Assembly: GCF_029953285.1 (NCBI RefSeq)
Contig: NZ_JASAOI010000052.1
Location: forward strand, 1-64,000
Reading direction: 5' to 3'
DNA length: 64,000 nucleotides
Source of the DNA: Yinghuangia seranimata
GTDB taxonomy: Bacteria; Actinomycetota; Actinomycetes; Streptomycetales; Streptomycetaceae
This document shows, one piece after another, positions 17,561 to 26,369 of the stretch (position 1 is the first letter of the stretch; the number at the start of each line of letters is the position of its first letter). A program made the translations under genes and the position numbers. The notes beneath the pieces were generated by a model. That model saw only the letters and a list, made by a program, of their open reading frames with translations, was not told the DNA's origin and searched no databases.

Positions 17561-18292
17561 GTGAAATCCGCGACGCAGCCGCCCCAGCCCCCGACACAGA
17601 CCCGGCGCGAACGCCTGCGCGCCGAGACCTCGGCCGAGATCAAGGCGGTCGCGCTGCGCCTGATGGCCGACGGCGGGCCCGACGCGATCTCCCTGCGCGC
17701 GATCGCCCGCGAGATGGGCATGACGGCCGGCGCCATCTACGGCTACTTCGACACCCGCGACGCGCTGGTCACCGCCCTGATCGTGGACGTCTACAGCGAA
17801 CTCCTCGCCGCCGTCGAGGGCGCCCGCGACCGCCTCCCCGCCGACGACGTCGCGGGCCGCATCGTCGCCTGGGGCGTCACCCTGCGCGCCTGGGCGATCG
17901 CCAACCCGGAGGGCTTCCGGCTCATCTACGGCGACTCCCTCCGCGGCTACGAACCGCCGTTGCAGGAGGCCGTCACAGCGTCTGAAAAGCGTGCGTGCGA
18001 AGGGCTGACCGCCCTCATCGCCGAGGCGTGGCCGTCCGCCGCCAACCGCTACTGCGACGAGGTGTACGCCTGGGCCGACTTCGACGAGGCGCTCGTCGAG
18101 AAGGTCCGCACCGCACACCCCGACCTGCCGCCCGCCGGCGCGGCCGTCGCCATGCGCGTGTGGGGACGCATGTACGGCCTGGTCGCCCTCGAGGTCTTCG
18201 GCCGCCTGAGCCCACTGGCCCACGACCCGGCCCGGCTCTACGAGGACGAACTCAAGGCCCTCGTACGCGACTTGGGCCTGACCCCCGCCTGA
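17561..18292 (+). CDS. TetR-family transcription regulator
   Basis: A 243-residue repressor. The N-terminal helix-turn-helix is clear (DAISLRAIAREMGMTAGAIY, then GYFDTRDALVTAL). The C-terminal domain matches the WHG-type family (WADFDEALVEKV, AVAMRVWGRMYGLVALEVFG). GTG at 17561 is used. Divergent from the DHA2 exporter, which it probably represses, with autoregulation through the shared palindrome. Confidence 0.88.
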   Translation: MKSATQPPQPPTQTRRERLRAETSAEIKAVALRLMADGGPDAISLRAIAREMGMTAGAIYGYFDTRDALVTALIVDVYSELLAAVEGARDRLPADDVAGRIVAWGVTLRAWAIANPEGFRLIYGDSLRGYEPPLQEAVTASEKRACEGLTALIAEAWPSAANRYCDEVYAWADFDEALVEKVRTAHPDLPPAGAAVAMRVWGRMYGLVALEVFGRLSPLAHDPARLYEDELKALVRDLGLTPA

Positions 18293-18390
18293 GCCCGGTC
18301 AACGACAGCCACATCGTCCACATACCGGACGCCCATTCCACCTACCGGACGCCGCAGACGCCACGCACCGCCCCCGGCTACCGTCTGCGG

Positions 18391-19224
18391 ATGAGCACCA
18401 CGCCGCAGCCCGAGCAACCCGTCGTCACCGCCCTGACCGACGTCAGCGTGCGCCTCTACACCACCGACCAGATCATCCTCGACAGCGTTGACTGGACGGT
18501 ACGCAGAGGCGAGCACTGGGCCCTGCTCGGCCCCAACGGCGCAGGCAAGACCACCGTGCTGCGGCTCGTCGGCGCGGTCACGCACCCCACGACCGGCACC
18601 GTGGACGTCCTCGGCAACCGCCTCGGCCGCGTCGACATGCGCGAACTGCGCGCCCGCATCGGGTTCGTCTCCAGCGCGCAGAAGGTCCCGCTCGACGAGA
18701 CCGCGCACACCGTCGTCCTCACCGGCGCGACCGGCACCATCCAGCCGCTGTGGCGCAAGTACGACGAGGAGACGCGCCACCGCGCCCACGAACTCCTCGC
18801 CGAGCTCGACCTGAAGGACCTCGCCGACCGCCCGTACGGCGTCTGCTCCGGCGGCCAGCGCGCCCGCGTCCTCATCGCCCGCGCCCTGATCGCCGACCCC
18901 GGACTCCTGCTCCTCGACGAGCCGTTCAACGCCCTCGACCTGCCCTCCCGCGAGGACCTGATCGACGCGCTGCACGGCCTCGCCGCGAGCCGCCCGCACC
19001 TGAGCACCATCACGGTCACCCACCACCTCGAGGAACTGGCGCCGAACATCGGCCACGCCCTGCTCCTCCGCGACGGCCGCGTCCTCGCCCAGGGCCGCGT
19101 CGAGGACGTCCTGACCGGCGCCACCATGACCGCGTGCTTCGGCCGGCCCATCGAGGTCACCCGCCACGCCGACCGTTGGCTGGCCCGCTCGGCCCGCACG
19201 CCGGGCCTGCCGCCGCTCGACTGA
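18391..19224 (+). CDS. Lone ABC-transporter ATP-binding protein
   Basis: Cytoplasmic ATPase of 277 residues with Walker A GPNGAGKTT, signature CSGGQRAR, Walker B LLLLDEPFNALD and switch histidine VTHHLEE. No permease or binding protein is beside it. The sequence is closest in style to the ModF/iron-type stand-alone ATPases (EELAPNIGHALLLRDGRV). TACCGT at 18379-18384 may be the -10 of a leaderless transcript starting at the ATG. Confidence 0.8.
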   Translation: MSTTPQPEQPVVTALTDVSVRLYTTDQIILDSVDWTVRRGEHWALLGPNGAGKTTVLRLVGAVTHPTTGTVDVLGNRLGRVDMRELRARIGFVSSAQKVPLDETAHTVVLTGATGTIQPLWRKYDEETRHRAHELLAELDLKDLADRPYGVCSGGQRARVLIARALIADPGLLLLDEPFNALDLPSREDLIDALHGLAASRPHLSTITVTHHLEELAPNIGHALLLRDGRVLAQGRVEDVLTGATMTACFGRPIEVTRHADRWLARSARTPGLPPLD

Positions 19225-19293
19225 TCCCGGGCACGGGCCGACCTGTCGTTTCGGCGCCCCCGCACGTACAGGCCGCACCCACCAGCACAGCCC

Positions 19294-20067
19294 CTACTCA
19301 CATGACCCGGCGCCCTCCGCCCGATACAGCGAATCCGCGAGCCCACCCAGCTCGTCCAGCTGATCAGGGCTCAGGCGCCGTGCCTCCCAAACGAGTTGCG
19401 CCAGCTCCGAAGCCGCCGGATGCAGCGGAATCGGAGTCTCCGGCAGGGCGACACCGGCCAGCGCCGCCAACTCCCGCACGGGCAGGCCGATTGCAGCCGC
19501 ACTTGCCGCGACGATTTCCGGTTTCGGGCCGCCGTTTTCGGCGCCCATCGCCGGGATCGTCGCGCCGGAGACGTACACGTGCCCGAGCGTCAGGACATAC
19601 AGCGCCTTCGCCGCCGCGGCGTAGCGCAGGTTCCGGTTCTCCAACAACCGGACCACAACCGCCCGCGGACCCGGCCGCGAAACGGCGAACAACCGTCGCG
19701 CAAGCGCTGGTTCGAAGCGATCCAACGGCATCGCCCGAGCCGCCTCCATGACCCGGCCGCGCGACTCCGCCTTCATGCGCGCCGTGGAGTGGAGCAGTGG
19801 GGCGACGCGTGCCTGCGCGATCGCGGCCCGCGGCGCCAGATCCGCCGGCAACTCCGCACCCACAATGGCGAACACGTCGGAAGCATGCAGGCCGAGCGCA
19901 GGCGCGAGCCGCCGCAACAGCTCCTCGTCGCACACCGCGTCACCCCCGAGGAGCCCCACGAGCCGCCCCTCCCGCACATCCGCCCGCTCAGCCACCACCC
20001 CCACACCGAGCCCGCGGCATTCCAGCAGCCGCGCCAGCAACGGACCGGTCTCCACCATCGTCGTCAT
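19294..20067 (-). CDS. Hypothetical helix-turn-helix-like protein
   Basis: A 257-residue, mostly helical protein. The first 60 residues resemble an XRE-type HTH (LLARLLECRGLGVGVVAERA, then LLRRLAPALGLHASDVFAI), and a similar pattern appears near the C-terminus (ASAAAIGLPVRELAALAGV). It may bind DNA twice over, or be a degenerate regulator. Converges with the ABC ATPase gene. The start could be 20067 or 20058. Confidence 0.55.
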   Translation of the reverse strand: MTTMVETGPLLARLLECRGLGVGVVAERADVREGRLVGLLGGDAVCDEELLRRLAPALGLHASDVFAIVGAELPADLAPRAAIAQARVAPLLHSTARMKAESRGRVMEAARAMPLDRFEPALARRLFAVSRPGPRAVVVRLLENRNLRYAAAAKALYVLTLGHVYVSGATIPAMGAENGGPKPEIVAASAAAIGLPVRELAALAGVALPETPIPLHPAASELAQLVWEARRLSPDQLDELGGLADSLYRAEGAGSCE

Positions 20068-20251
20068 CCCAGCAGGCTAGGACCGCGGGGCCACCGCCGC
20101 TCGACCGAGGGGAGGCGTTCATGCCGGTGCACGGTGCTGTACGCCGACGGCGCCCCGGACGCCATCGCCGTCTGGGGCGCGTCCGGCGACTGACCTGCGC
20201 GTTTGACGACACGCCCGCGCGGCGGGCCGCTACGGAATGGGCAACAGGCCC

Positions 20252-20827
20252 TCACTCCGAGGCTACGCCGCCCTCCTTCTCCTCCTCGACAGCCGCGCGC
20301 AGGTGGGCGAACTCCTCGGCCAGCGTCTCGACCGTGAAATGGGCGTTCAGGCCGCTCGGGTTCGGGAGGACCCACAAGCCCGTCTTGCCGAGGGTGTCGG
20401 GCTGGCGGCCCAGGACGGCCTTCGGTTTGGCGAAGGCGGTGCGGTAGGCGCCGATGCCTACCACCGCCAGCCAACGCGGTTGGTATTCCTCGACCTTCGC
20501 GCGGAGGATCTTGCCGCCGGTCTTGTACTCGTCGGCGAGGAGTTCGGCCGCGCCGGCCGTGGCCCGGGCGACGACGTTGGTGATGCCGAGGCCCAGGGCG
20601 ACCAGTTCGTCCTGCTCGTCCGGGCGCATCAGGCGCGGGGTGAACCCCGAGCGGTGCAGTGCGGGCCAGAACCGGTTGCCGGGGCGGGCGAAGTGGTGGC
20701 CGGTGACCGCCGACATCAGGCCCGGGTTGATTCCACTGAAAAGTACGTCGAGATGGGGCCCGATGACGTCGGGAATGGTCCGGCCGGTCGCGGCGGCCAG
20801 TTCCTCGCGGGTGTAGCGCTTGGTCAC
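20252..20827 (-). CDS. mug: G/U mismatch-specific DNA glycosylase
   Basis: Base-excision repair enzyme of 191 residues removing uracil or thymine opposite guanine. Family-2 uracil-DNA-glycosylase motifs are present: GINPG near residue 31 and NPSGLNAHF near 150. The GTG at 20827 follows GGAG by about ten bases; the frame continues upstream without similarity. Length is normal for Mug/TDG proteins. It diverges from an SDR gene. Confidence 0.9.
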   Translation of the reverse strand: MTKRYTREELAAATGRTIPDVIGPHLDVLFSGINPGLMSAVTGHHFARPGNRFWPALHRSGFTPRLMRPDEQDELVALGLGITNVVARATAGAAELLADEYKTGGKILRAKVEEYQPRWLAVVGIGAYRTAFAKPKAVLGRQPDTLGKTGLWVLPNPSGLNAHFTVETLAEEFAHLRAAVEEEKEGGVASE

Positions 20828-20992
20828 GGGGACAGTCTCCCCGATGTTCCGACAAGGCCCGGCGTCGGGCTCGCGCAGCAACACACACCGACGCCACGGC
20901 GGGCGGCTATCTCCTGGACGGAGGCGCGGCCGTCGACCTAGCGTGCGTCGTGACGATGCCGGGTCCACGGCATCCCGGACACGGGGAGAACA

Positions 20993-21739
20993 TTGAGCAC
21001 GTCGCACGACAACACGTCCGGCGCGGCCGCCGACAGCAGCGGGCCCGTCACGCTGATCACCGGTGGTTCGACGGGGATCGGTGCCGCCACGGTGAAGGCG
21101 CTGCTGGCGGCCGGGCACCGGGTCGCGGTGACCGGGCGGAGTGAGAAGAAGCTGGACGCCCTGCTGGGCGAACTCGGGGCGGGCGAGCGGCTGGTCGCGC
21201 TGCCCGGGGACGCCGCGGACTGGGCCGCGGTGAGCGGTGCGGTCGCCGCCACCGTGGAGGCGTTCGGACGACTGGACAACGCGGTGTCGAACGCCGGGTT
21301 CTCGGTCGAGGGCAACGTGGAGACCGCGGACCCGGACGGCATGCGCGACATGGTGCTGACCAACGTGCTGGGCCCGAGCCTGCTGATCAAGGCCGCGCTG
21401 CCGCTGCTGCGGGAGACCAAGGGCCGGATCGTGCTGGTCGGCAGCAGCGGAGGACTCAAGCACAGCCCCGGCAACCTGTACTCGGCCACGAAGTGGGCGG
21501 TGACCGCGCTCGCGGAGAACACCCGCATGCTGGCGACGCAGGACGGCGTCGGCGTCACGCTGATCGCGCCGGGCCGGGTGCTGACGCCGTTCTGGGAGGA
21601 CCGTCCGGGCGGCGCGGCGGCGGCCGGGCCGATGCTGACGGCCGAGCAGATCGCGGACACCATCGTGTGGGCGGTGTCGCAGCCGCAGGGCGTGGACGTC
21701 AACACCGTCCAGTTGAGGCCGACCGGGCAAGCCCACTAG
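20993..21739 (+). CDS. Short-chain dehydrogenase/reductase
   Basis: SDR of 248 residues. Cofactor motif TGGSTGIG, then SNAG in place of the usual NNAG, catalytic serine in VGSSGG, and YSATKWAV with the Tyr and Lys. It starts at TTG 20993, supported by GGGGAGA just upstream. A substrate cannot be proposed. Its last 41 bases overlap the antisense 3' end of the convergent SRPBCC-like gene. Confidence 0.85.
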   Translation: MSTSHDNTSGAAADSSGPVTLITGGSTGIGAATVKALLAAGHRVAVTGRSEKKLDALLGELGAGERLVALPGDAADWAAVSGAVAATVEAFGRLDNAVSNAGFSVEGNVETADPDGMRDMVLTNVLGPSLLIKAALPLLRETKGRIVLVGSSGGLKHSPGNLYSATKWAVTALAENTRMLATQDGVGVTLIAPGRVLTPFWEDRPGGAAAAGPMLTAEQIADTIVWAVSQPQGVDVNTVQLRPTGQAH

Positions 21740-22247
21740 GCAGTCCCCAGGGGGCGCCCCGCATGGCCGGGACGGGCATCCCGCCCGGCCCGCCGTCCGG
21801 GCGCGCCCCCTCGGGCCGTTTCGCGGCCTGTTCCTCGGTGAGCAGCGCCAGGGTCCGCATGGAGACGGGCAGCGCCGCGGCGACGCCGGGCCCGAGCCGG
21901 CGCCCGTAAAGACCCGACAGCACGCCGACGATCGTGACCGTGTGGGTGAACCGGCAGCCGGCGCCGGCCGCGTCGGCGCCGACGCGGTACGCGCGATAGA
22001 TGCGTGCCCCCGGCAGGTCGGTGACGGCCATGAACGACACGAACGGCACGACGTGCACGATCCGGAAGCCGGTGCCCCGTCCCCGCGTCGGCCACAGCGT
22101 CCCGGTGCCGCCGGACCCGAACGCGCCGTCGAGTACTGCGCCGCGCAACGAGACGTCCCACAGCGGCCATTCGTCGACTGCCGTGTACTGCTCCCACAGG
22201 TGCGCGACCGGCGCTGCGGTGTGGTCGCTGTTGCGGTACGTCCACAT
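21699..22247 (-). CDS. SRPBCC (polyketide cyclase/START-like) protein
   Basis: A 182-residue protein with a helix-grip pattern: WEQYTAVDEWPLWD at the N-terminus, then TGTLWPTRGRGTGFRI, and a long C-terminal helix (AALPVSMRTLALLTEEQ). It may bind a small hydrophobic ligand. The start at 22247 follows AGGAAGG by 11 bases. An alternative ATG at 22340 overlaps the stop of a possible small upstream gene (ATGA) and would add 31 low-complexity residues. The C-terminal 15 residues overlap the convergent SDR gene. Confidence 0.7.
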   Translation of the reverse strand: MWTYRNSDHTAAPVAHLWEQYTAVDEWPLWDVSLRGAVLDGAFGSGGTGTLWPTRGRGTGFRIVHVVPFVSFMAVTDLPGARIYRAYRVGADAAGAGCRFTHTVTIVGVLSGLYGRRLGPGVAAALPVSMRTLALLTEEQAAKRPEGARPDGGPGGMPVPAMRGAPWGLPSGLARSASTGRC

Positions 22248-22336
22248 GGAGCGGGTTCCCTTCCTGAGGTGTCTCTGCAGCCGGCTCAGCGGCCCTGGCA
22301 CACTCGGCGTGCGGGTGAGCGTGAGGTGTGTCGGCG

Positions 22337-22438
22337 TCATCGCACGATGCCCAGCCGAATCAGTACGGCGACCACGCCCGCGCAGCCGAGGCCGAGCCGG
22401 ATGATCGAGGCCGGTGGGTTGCGCGGCAGTGGTGGCAT
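22337..22438 (-). CDS. Possible small membrane protein, 33 residues
   Basis: A short frame, MPPLPRNPP followed by a hydrophobic span ending VVAVLIRLGIVR. It could form one transmembrane helix with a basic tail. Its TGA overlaps the ATG at 22340 of the longer version of the SRPBCC gene (ATGA), suggesting coupling. No clear ribosome site is visible. Weakly supported. Confidence 0.35.
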   Translation of the reverse strand: MPPLPRNPPASIIRLGLGCAGVVAVLIRLGIVR

Positions 22439-22497
22439 ATCCGAAAGCATGCCGAGCGCGGCGCCCGCGGGGCAGATACCGATGTCGCCGGTCACCG

Positions 22498-22511
22498 ATG
22501 ACAAATGTCAT
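22498..22511. promoter_or_regulatory. Response-regulator-type palindrome
   Basis: ATGACAAATGTCAT is a perfect inverted repeat (ATGACA/TGTCAT, two-base spacer), 58 bp upstream of the two-component operon. NarL/DesR-like regulators commonly bind such short dyads and activate their own operon. An AT-rich GATATC follows at 22532-22537 as a possible -10. Confidence 0.5.
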
Positions 22512-22569
22512 GGTCGGGCGGGGATATCGGCATCTGGTTGGTCGGCGGGAGCGCGGCGAGACTGCGGGA

Positions 22570-23775
22570 ATGGTCTCGGCTCACGTACGCGCAACGATGG
22601 CGACCGGTGTCCGCCTCGGCGCGGACCGGCCGCATATGCCCCGCTCCCCCGCACGTCTATCGTTGTCCCCCGACGATCTTCGCTGGGGGGCGGAACTGGA
22701 CGGGAGAGCGACGACGAGCGCGCGCGGCCACGCTGCCCGCGCCTGGACGCACGCCCGCAGCACGGCCCGCCGGCTGGTCGGCCGCGGCGCGTCGGTCGCC
22801 GACGAGCGCACCCCGTACGAGCGCTATGCCCGCCTGGTCGCCCCCGCCGCACTCCTCTACAACCTGACCGTCCCCGTGGTCGGCGTGACCCGCCTGACGG
22901 GCGTCGTGCCGCGCACGCACCTGGAGCTCGCCGCCGCCGCGATGACGGTGCTACTCGTCCTCCACGTACGCCACGTCCTCGCCGCCCTGCGCGGCAGGCG
23001 GCCGCGCGGCGCGGTCTGGACGCTGGTCCTCATGGCGGTGGTGACGGCGGTCCCGATCCCGTACCTGGCCGGGCGCTGGTCGATGTCGATGCTGGCCGCG
23101 TCGTGTCTGTTGGTGCTGCCGCTGCGGTGGGGCGCCCCGGCCGCGGCGGGGGTGTTCGCCGCGCAGCTGCTGACGGGGCTGCGCTACGGCGAGTGGCACT
23201 GGACGGTCTACATCGCGCTGAGCGTGGTCGCCACGACGGTTTCCATGACCGCCATCGTGTGGTTGGCCCGCGCCGTGCGCCGCCTGCACGCCGCCCGGCA
23301 GGACCTGGCGCGCGCCGCGGTCCTCGGTGAGCGGCTGCGGATCGACGCCGAGCTACGCCACCGCATAGAACCGGCGCTCGCGGGCCTGGCGGCGGACGCC
23401 GCCCGGGCGGCGCGGTCGGCCGAGCACGCCCCGGAGGCGGTCGCGGCGGAGGTCGGTGACCTGTCGGCGCGGTCGCGCGGCACGCTCGCGGAGACCCGTG
23501 CGTTGCTGGCGGGCTATCAGGACTCCTCGCTGCGGGCCGAGTTGGCGACGGCGGCGACGCTGTTCGCGGCCGCCGGCATCTCGGTGGACCTGCTCGTACC
23601 CGTCGCGGAGGACGGCTCGGCGGTCGGGCTGACGGCCGATCAGGACGCCGCGCTGCGGATCGCCCTGCGCGAGACGGTCGCGCGGACCCTGGCGGTGGGC
23701 GCGGGCCGGCACTTCGTGGTCACCCTGCACGGAACGGCGCTGCGCGTCGAGTCGACGGCGGAGGTGGTCGTGTGA
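22570..23775 (+). CDS. Degenerate histidine-kinase-like membrane protein
   Basis: About 401 residues. Several transmembrane helices (LLYNLTVPVVGVTRL through LSVVATTVSMTAIVWLA) precede a coiled region aligning with the NarL-type kinase dimerisation domain. Where active kinases have RDLHD it reads AELRHR, so the phospho-acceptor position is not histidine in register. The C-terminal ATPase region lacks the glycine boxes. It is probably a pseudokinase partner of the complete kinase, with which it overlaps by GTGA. The start is uncertain: 22570 is chosen, 22636 is possible. Confidence 0.65.
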   Translation: MVSAHVRATMATGVRLGADRPHMPRSPARLSLSPDDLRWGAELDGRATTSARGHAARAWTHARSTARRLVGRGASVADERTPYERYARLVAPAALLYNLTVPVVGVTRLTGVVPRTHLELAAAAMTVLLVLHVRHVLAALRGRRPRGAVWTLVLMAVVTAVPIPYLAGRWSMSMLAASCLLVLPLRWGAPAAAGVFAAQLLTGLRYGEWHWTVYIALSVVATTVSMTAIVWLARAVRRLHAARQDLARAAVLGERLRIDAELRHRIEPALAGLAADAARAARSAEHAPEAVAAEVGDLSARSRGTLAETRALLAGYQDSSLRAELATAATLFAAAGISVDLLVPVAEDGSAVGLTADQDAALRIALRETVARTLAVGAGRHFVVTLHGTALRVESTAEVVV

Positions 23776-25190
23776 CGGCCGCACCGCAGCTCACCGCGCA
23801 ACCGCCCGCCGCAGCAGACGCACAGGCGGCCGACACCCCGACCCGCTCCCGCGCCGCGGAGACCGGCGACGCGCTGGTCGGCACACCGCGTCGCCGCACC
23901 TGTCTGGTCTTCTTCGTCACGGCGCTCTTCACGACGCCCGCGCCGTTCGCGACCGGGTACGCCATGGACGGCCCCAAGCCGGGGCCGTGGTGGCTCCCGG
24001 TGCTGCTGGGTGTCGTGCTGCTCGGGCTGCAGATGCGGCACTCGCTGGCGTCGGCGCGCGGGCTGGTGCCGCGTTTCGGCTGGTGGTCGTACGCGGCGAT
24101 CACCACGCTGACGTTCGCGCCCCTGCCGTCCTACGGATGGACGTGGGCGATGACCGCGTACATGTTCGCCGCGACCACCCTGATGATGCTGCCGACCCGG
24201 CTCGGCCTCGCCGCCGTGGCCGCGACGGTGTTGGGCTACGGAACCGCCGCCGGACTTGCCGGGTACGCGTTCGACGGCGGGATCGTCGACACGGTTTCGC
24301 TGGGCCTGCTGTGGGTGTTCAGTCCGCTCGGCGCGGCGATCGCCGTGTACGGCGTGACCGTGCTGGCCCGCCTGGCCGACCAACTGCACGCGACACAGGC
24401 AGAGTTGGCGGAGATCGCGGTGGGCAGGGAACGCCTGCGGGTGTCGCGCGACCTGCACGACCTGCTCGGGCAGAGCCTCTCGGCGATCTCGCTGAAGGGC
24501 GATCTGGCGCTGCGTCTGCTGTCCCGCGACCCGGCGGCGGCACGCGACCAGTTGGCCGACATCACCGAGGTCGCGCGCGGCGCCCTCGGCGGGGTGCGGG
24601 CGGTCGCGCGCGACGAGCACGCGGTGTCGCTGGCCACCGAGACGGCGGGTGCGCACGCGCTGCTGCGGGCCGCGGGGGTCACCGCTTCGGGCGACCTCGC
24701 GGCGGCGGACGGAGCGGGGCCGGCGACCGCCGAGGTGCTGGCGTGGGCGGTCCGCGAAGGCGTGACGAACGTGCTGCGGCACAGCACGGCGACGGTGTGC
24801 GAGCTGACCGCGGTGCGGCGCGGCGGGCTCGTCGTCCTGTCGATCGTGAACGACGGGGTACGCGACGGCGGCGACGACCCGTCGCGGCGAACCGGCACGG
24901 AAGCGGGCACGGCGACGGAACCACGGACGGACACGACAGCAGTCGCAACGGGCTCCAGACCCACCGGCACGGCGACCGCAGCCACCGACGCCCCCACTGC
25001 CTCCGCCGCCACCGCGCGCTCCGGCCGGGGCCTCCAGGGCCTCGCCGGCCGCGCCGCGGCGCTCGGCGGTCGGGCGTACGCCGGTCCGGTCGGCGGCGGC
25101 CGGTTCCGGGTGACGGTCGAACTCCCGTACGCCGTAGGCCCGTCCGGCCCCGCCTCCACCGCCCCACCCCCTGAAAGGACATCGTCGTGA
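23772..25190 (+). CDS. NarL/DesK-type sensor histidine kinase
   Basis: Membrane sensor of 472 residues. An unstructured N-terminus precedes four to five hydrophobic helices, then HisKA_3 with phospho-acceptor His229 in SRDLHDLLGQ, and an HATPase domain with N-box REGVTNVLRH and G-box SGRGLQGLAGR. A Thr/Ala/Gly-rich insert of about 45 residues between the D- and G-boxes is unusual. GTG start overlaps the pseudokinase stop, and its own stop overlaps the regulator start (GTGA). It should phosphorylate the downstream regulator. The signal is unknown. Confidence 0.88.
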   Translation: MTAAPQLTAQPPAAADAQAADTPTRSRAAETGDALVGTPRRRTCLVFFVTALFTTPAPFATGYAMDGPKPGPWWLPVLLGVVLLGLQMRHSLASARGLVPRFGWWSYAAITTLTFAPLPSYGWTWAMTAYMFAATTLMMLPTRLGLAAVAATVLGYGTAAGLAGYAFDGGIVDTVSLGLLWVFSPLGAAIAVYGVTVLARLADQLHATQAELAEIAVGRERLRVSRDLHDLLGQSLSAISLKGDLALRLLSRDPAAARDQLADITEVARGALGGVRAVARDEHAVSLATETAGAHALLRAAGVTASGDLAAADGAGPATAEVLAWAVREGVTNVLRHSTATVCELTAVRRGGLVVLSIVNDGVRDGGDDPSRRTGTEAGTATEPRTDTTAVATGSRPTGTATAATDAPTASAATARSGRGLQGLAGRAAALGGRAYAGPVGGGRFRVTVELPYAVGPSGPASTAPPPERTSS

Positions 25191-25792
25191 TCCGCGTCCT
25201 GATCGCCGAGGACCAGCACATGATCCGCGGCGCTCTGGTCGCGCTGCTGTCGCTGGAGGACGACCTCGAGGTCGTCGCCGAGTTGGACCGCGGCGACACG
25301 ATCGTCGACACGGCGCTGCGCACGCGGCCGGACGTGGCGGTGGTCGACATCGACCTGCCGGGCATGGACGGACTCACCGCCGCCGACGGGCTGTTCCGCG
25401 TCCTGCCGTCGTGCCGGGTGCTGGTGCTGACGGGCCTGAGCCAGCCCGGCCACCTCCTGCGCGCGCTGAAGGTGCACACGCGCGGGTTCCTGGTGAAGGA
25501 CGCCCCGGCGGCGACCCTCGCCGACGGCGTGCGGAGGGTCGCGGCGGGCGAACGGGTCATCGACCCGGGCCTCGTGGCGGCCGCGTTGGAGACCGGCGCG
25601 AGCCCGCTGACCCCGCGCGAGACGGACGTCCTGCGCGAGGCCAGAGCCGGCGGTTCGACGGACGAGATCGGCCGACGCCTCGGCCTGTCCCCCGCCACCG
25701 TGCGCAACTACCTGTCGAACGCGGTGGGCAAGGTCGGCGCCCGCAACCGCCTCGACGCCATCCGCATCGCCACCGACGCAGGGTGGCTCTGA
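25187..25792 (+). CDS. NarL/LuxR-type response regulator
   Basis: A 201-residue regulator. Receiver domain with the acidic pair in AEDQ, phospho-acceptor Asp54 (VVDIDLPGMDG) and Lys in FLVKDA. A LuxR helix-turn-helix at about 138-198 reads SPLTPRETDVLREA, then DEIGRRLGLSPATVRNYLS. It resembles DesR in layout. It is the third gene of a coupled operon, and the dyad at 22498-22511 is its probable site. No efflux or desaturase target lies alongside. Confidence 0.9.
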   Translation: MIRVLIAEDQHMIRGALVALLSLEDDLEVVAELDRGDTIVDTALRTRPDVAVVDIDLPGMDGLTAADGLFRVLPSCRVLVLTGLSQPGHLLRALKVHTRGFLVKDAPAATLADGVRRVAAGERVIDPGLVAAALETGASPLTPRETDVLREARAGGSTDEIGRRLGLSPATVRNYLSNAVGKVGARNRLDAIRIATDAGWL

Positions 25793-25964
25793 GCTGACCA
25801 GACGCTCCTGACCCCCGCGCGCCCCAGGCCCGTCGGCCGCCCCCGCCCCTGACCCCGCCCCGAACCGTCGTCAGGGCGTGCGGGCGTGCCGCCGACCGGC
25901 CGCGCCCGAGCCGTCCCCACCACGCCGCGACGCGGCGCGATCCGACCATGCCCTTGGAGCAGTC

Positions 25965-26369
25965 ATGCCTGGATTGTCCTGGCGCTACGCCCACCTCACC
26001 GACGCCGTGACCCTCGTCTTCACGCGCGGCACGGCCACCCTCGCCCTCCACCTCGACGACAGCTGGTACGCGGAGTTCTCGTACGCCGAAGACGGCCGCC
26101 TCGTCACCGCGTTCGACACGGCCGCGGGCCTCGCCGACCGCAAGGGCGACGACCCGTCCCGCTTCGACGAAGCCCTGCGCGACCTCGGCGCCGACCCGCT
26201 GACCGGCGACCTCGGGGCGCTCACCGCACGGGAGTTGGTCCTCGCCCTCGCCGAAACCCTCGGCGCGAGCACGCCTTACGACGGATCCGCCTGGTCCCTG
26301 AGCCCGACGCAGTCCAGCGCCCAGAACACGTCCCTGTACACGAACGTGCCTGTCATCCAAGGCTCGTAG
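25965..26369 (+). CDS. DUF6461-like protein
   Basis: Protein of 134 residues. SWYAEFSYAEDGRLVTAFDT resembles the strand pair of DUF6461-type proteins of actinomycetes; the N-terminal SWRYAHLTDAVTLVFTRG also fits. GGAG precedes the ATG. The last 31 codons overlap the antisense 3' end of a GNAT gene whose C-terminus looks intact, so this tail (PYDGSAWSLSPTQSS...) may be a read-on past a lost stop. Function unknown. Confidence 0.55.
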   Translation: MPGLSWRYAHLTDAVTLVFTRGTATLALHLDDSWYAEFSYAEDGRLVTAFDTAAGLADRKGDDPSRFDEALRDLGADPLTGDLGALTARELVLALAETLGASTPYDGSAWSLSPTQSSAQNTSLYTNVPVIQGS

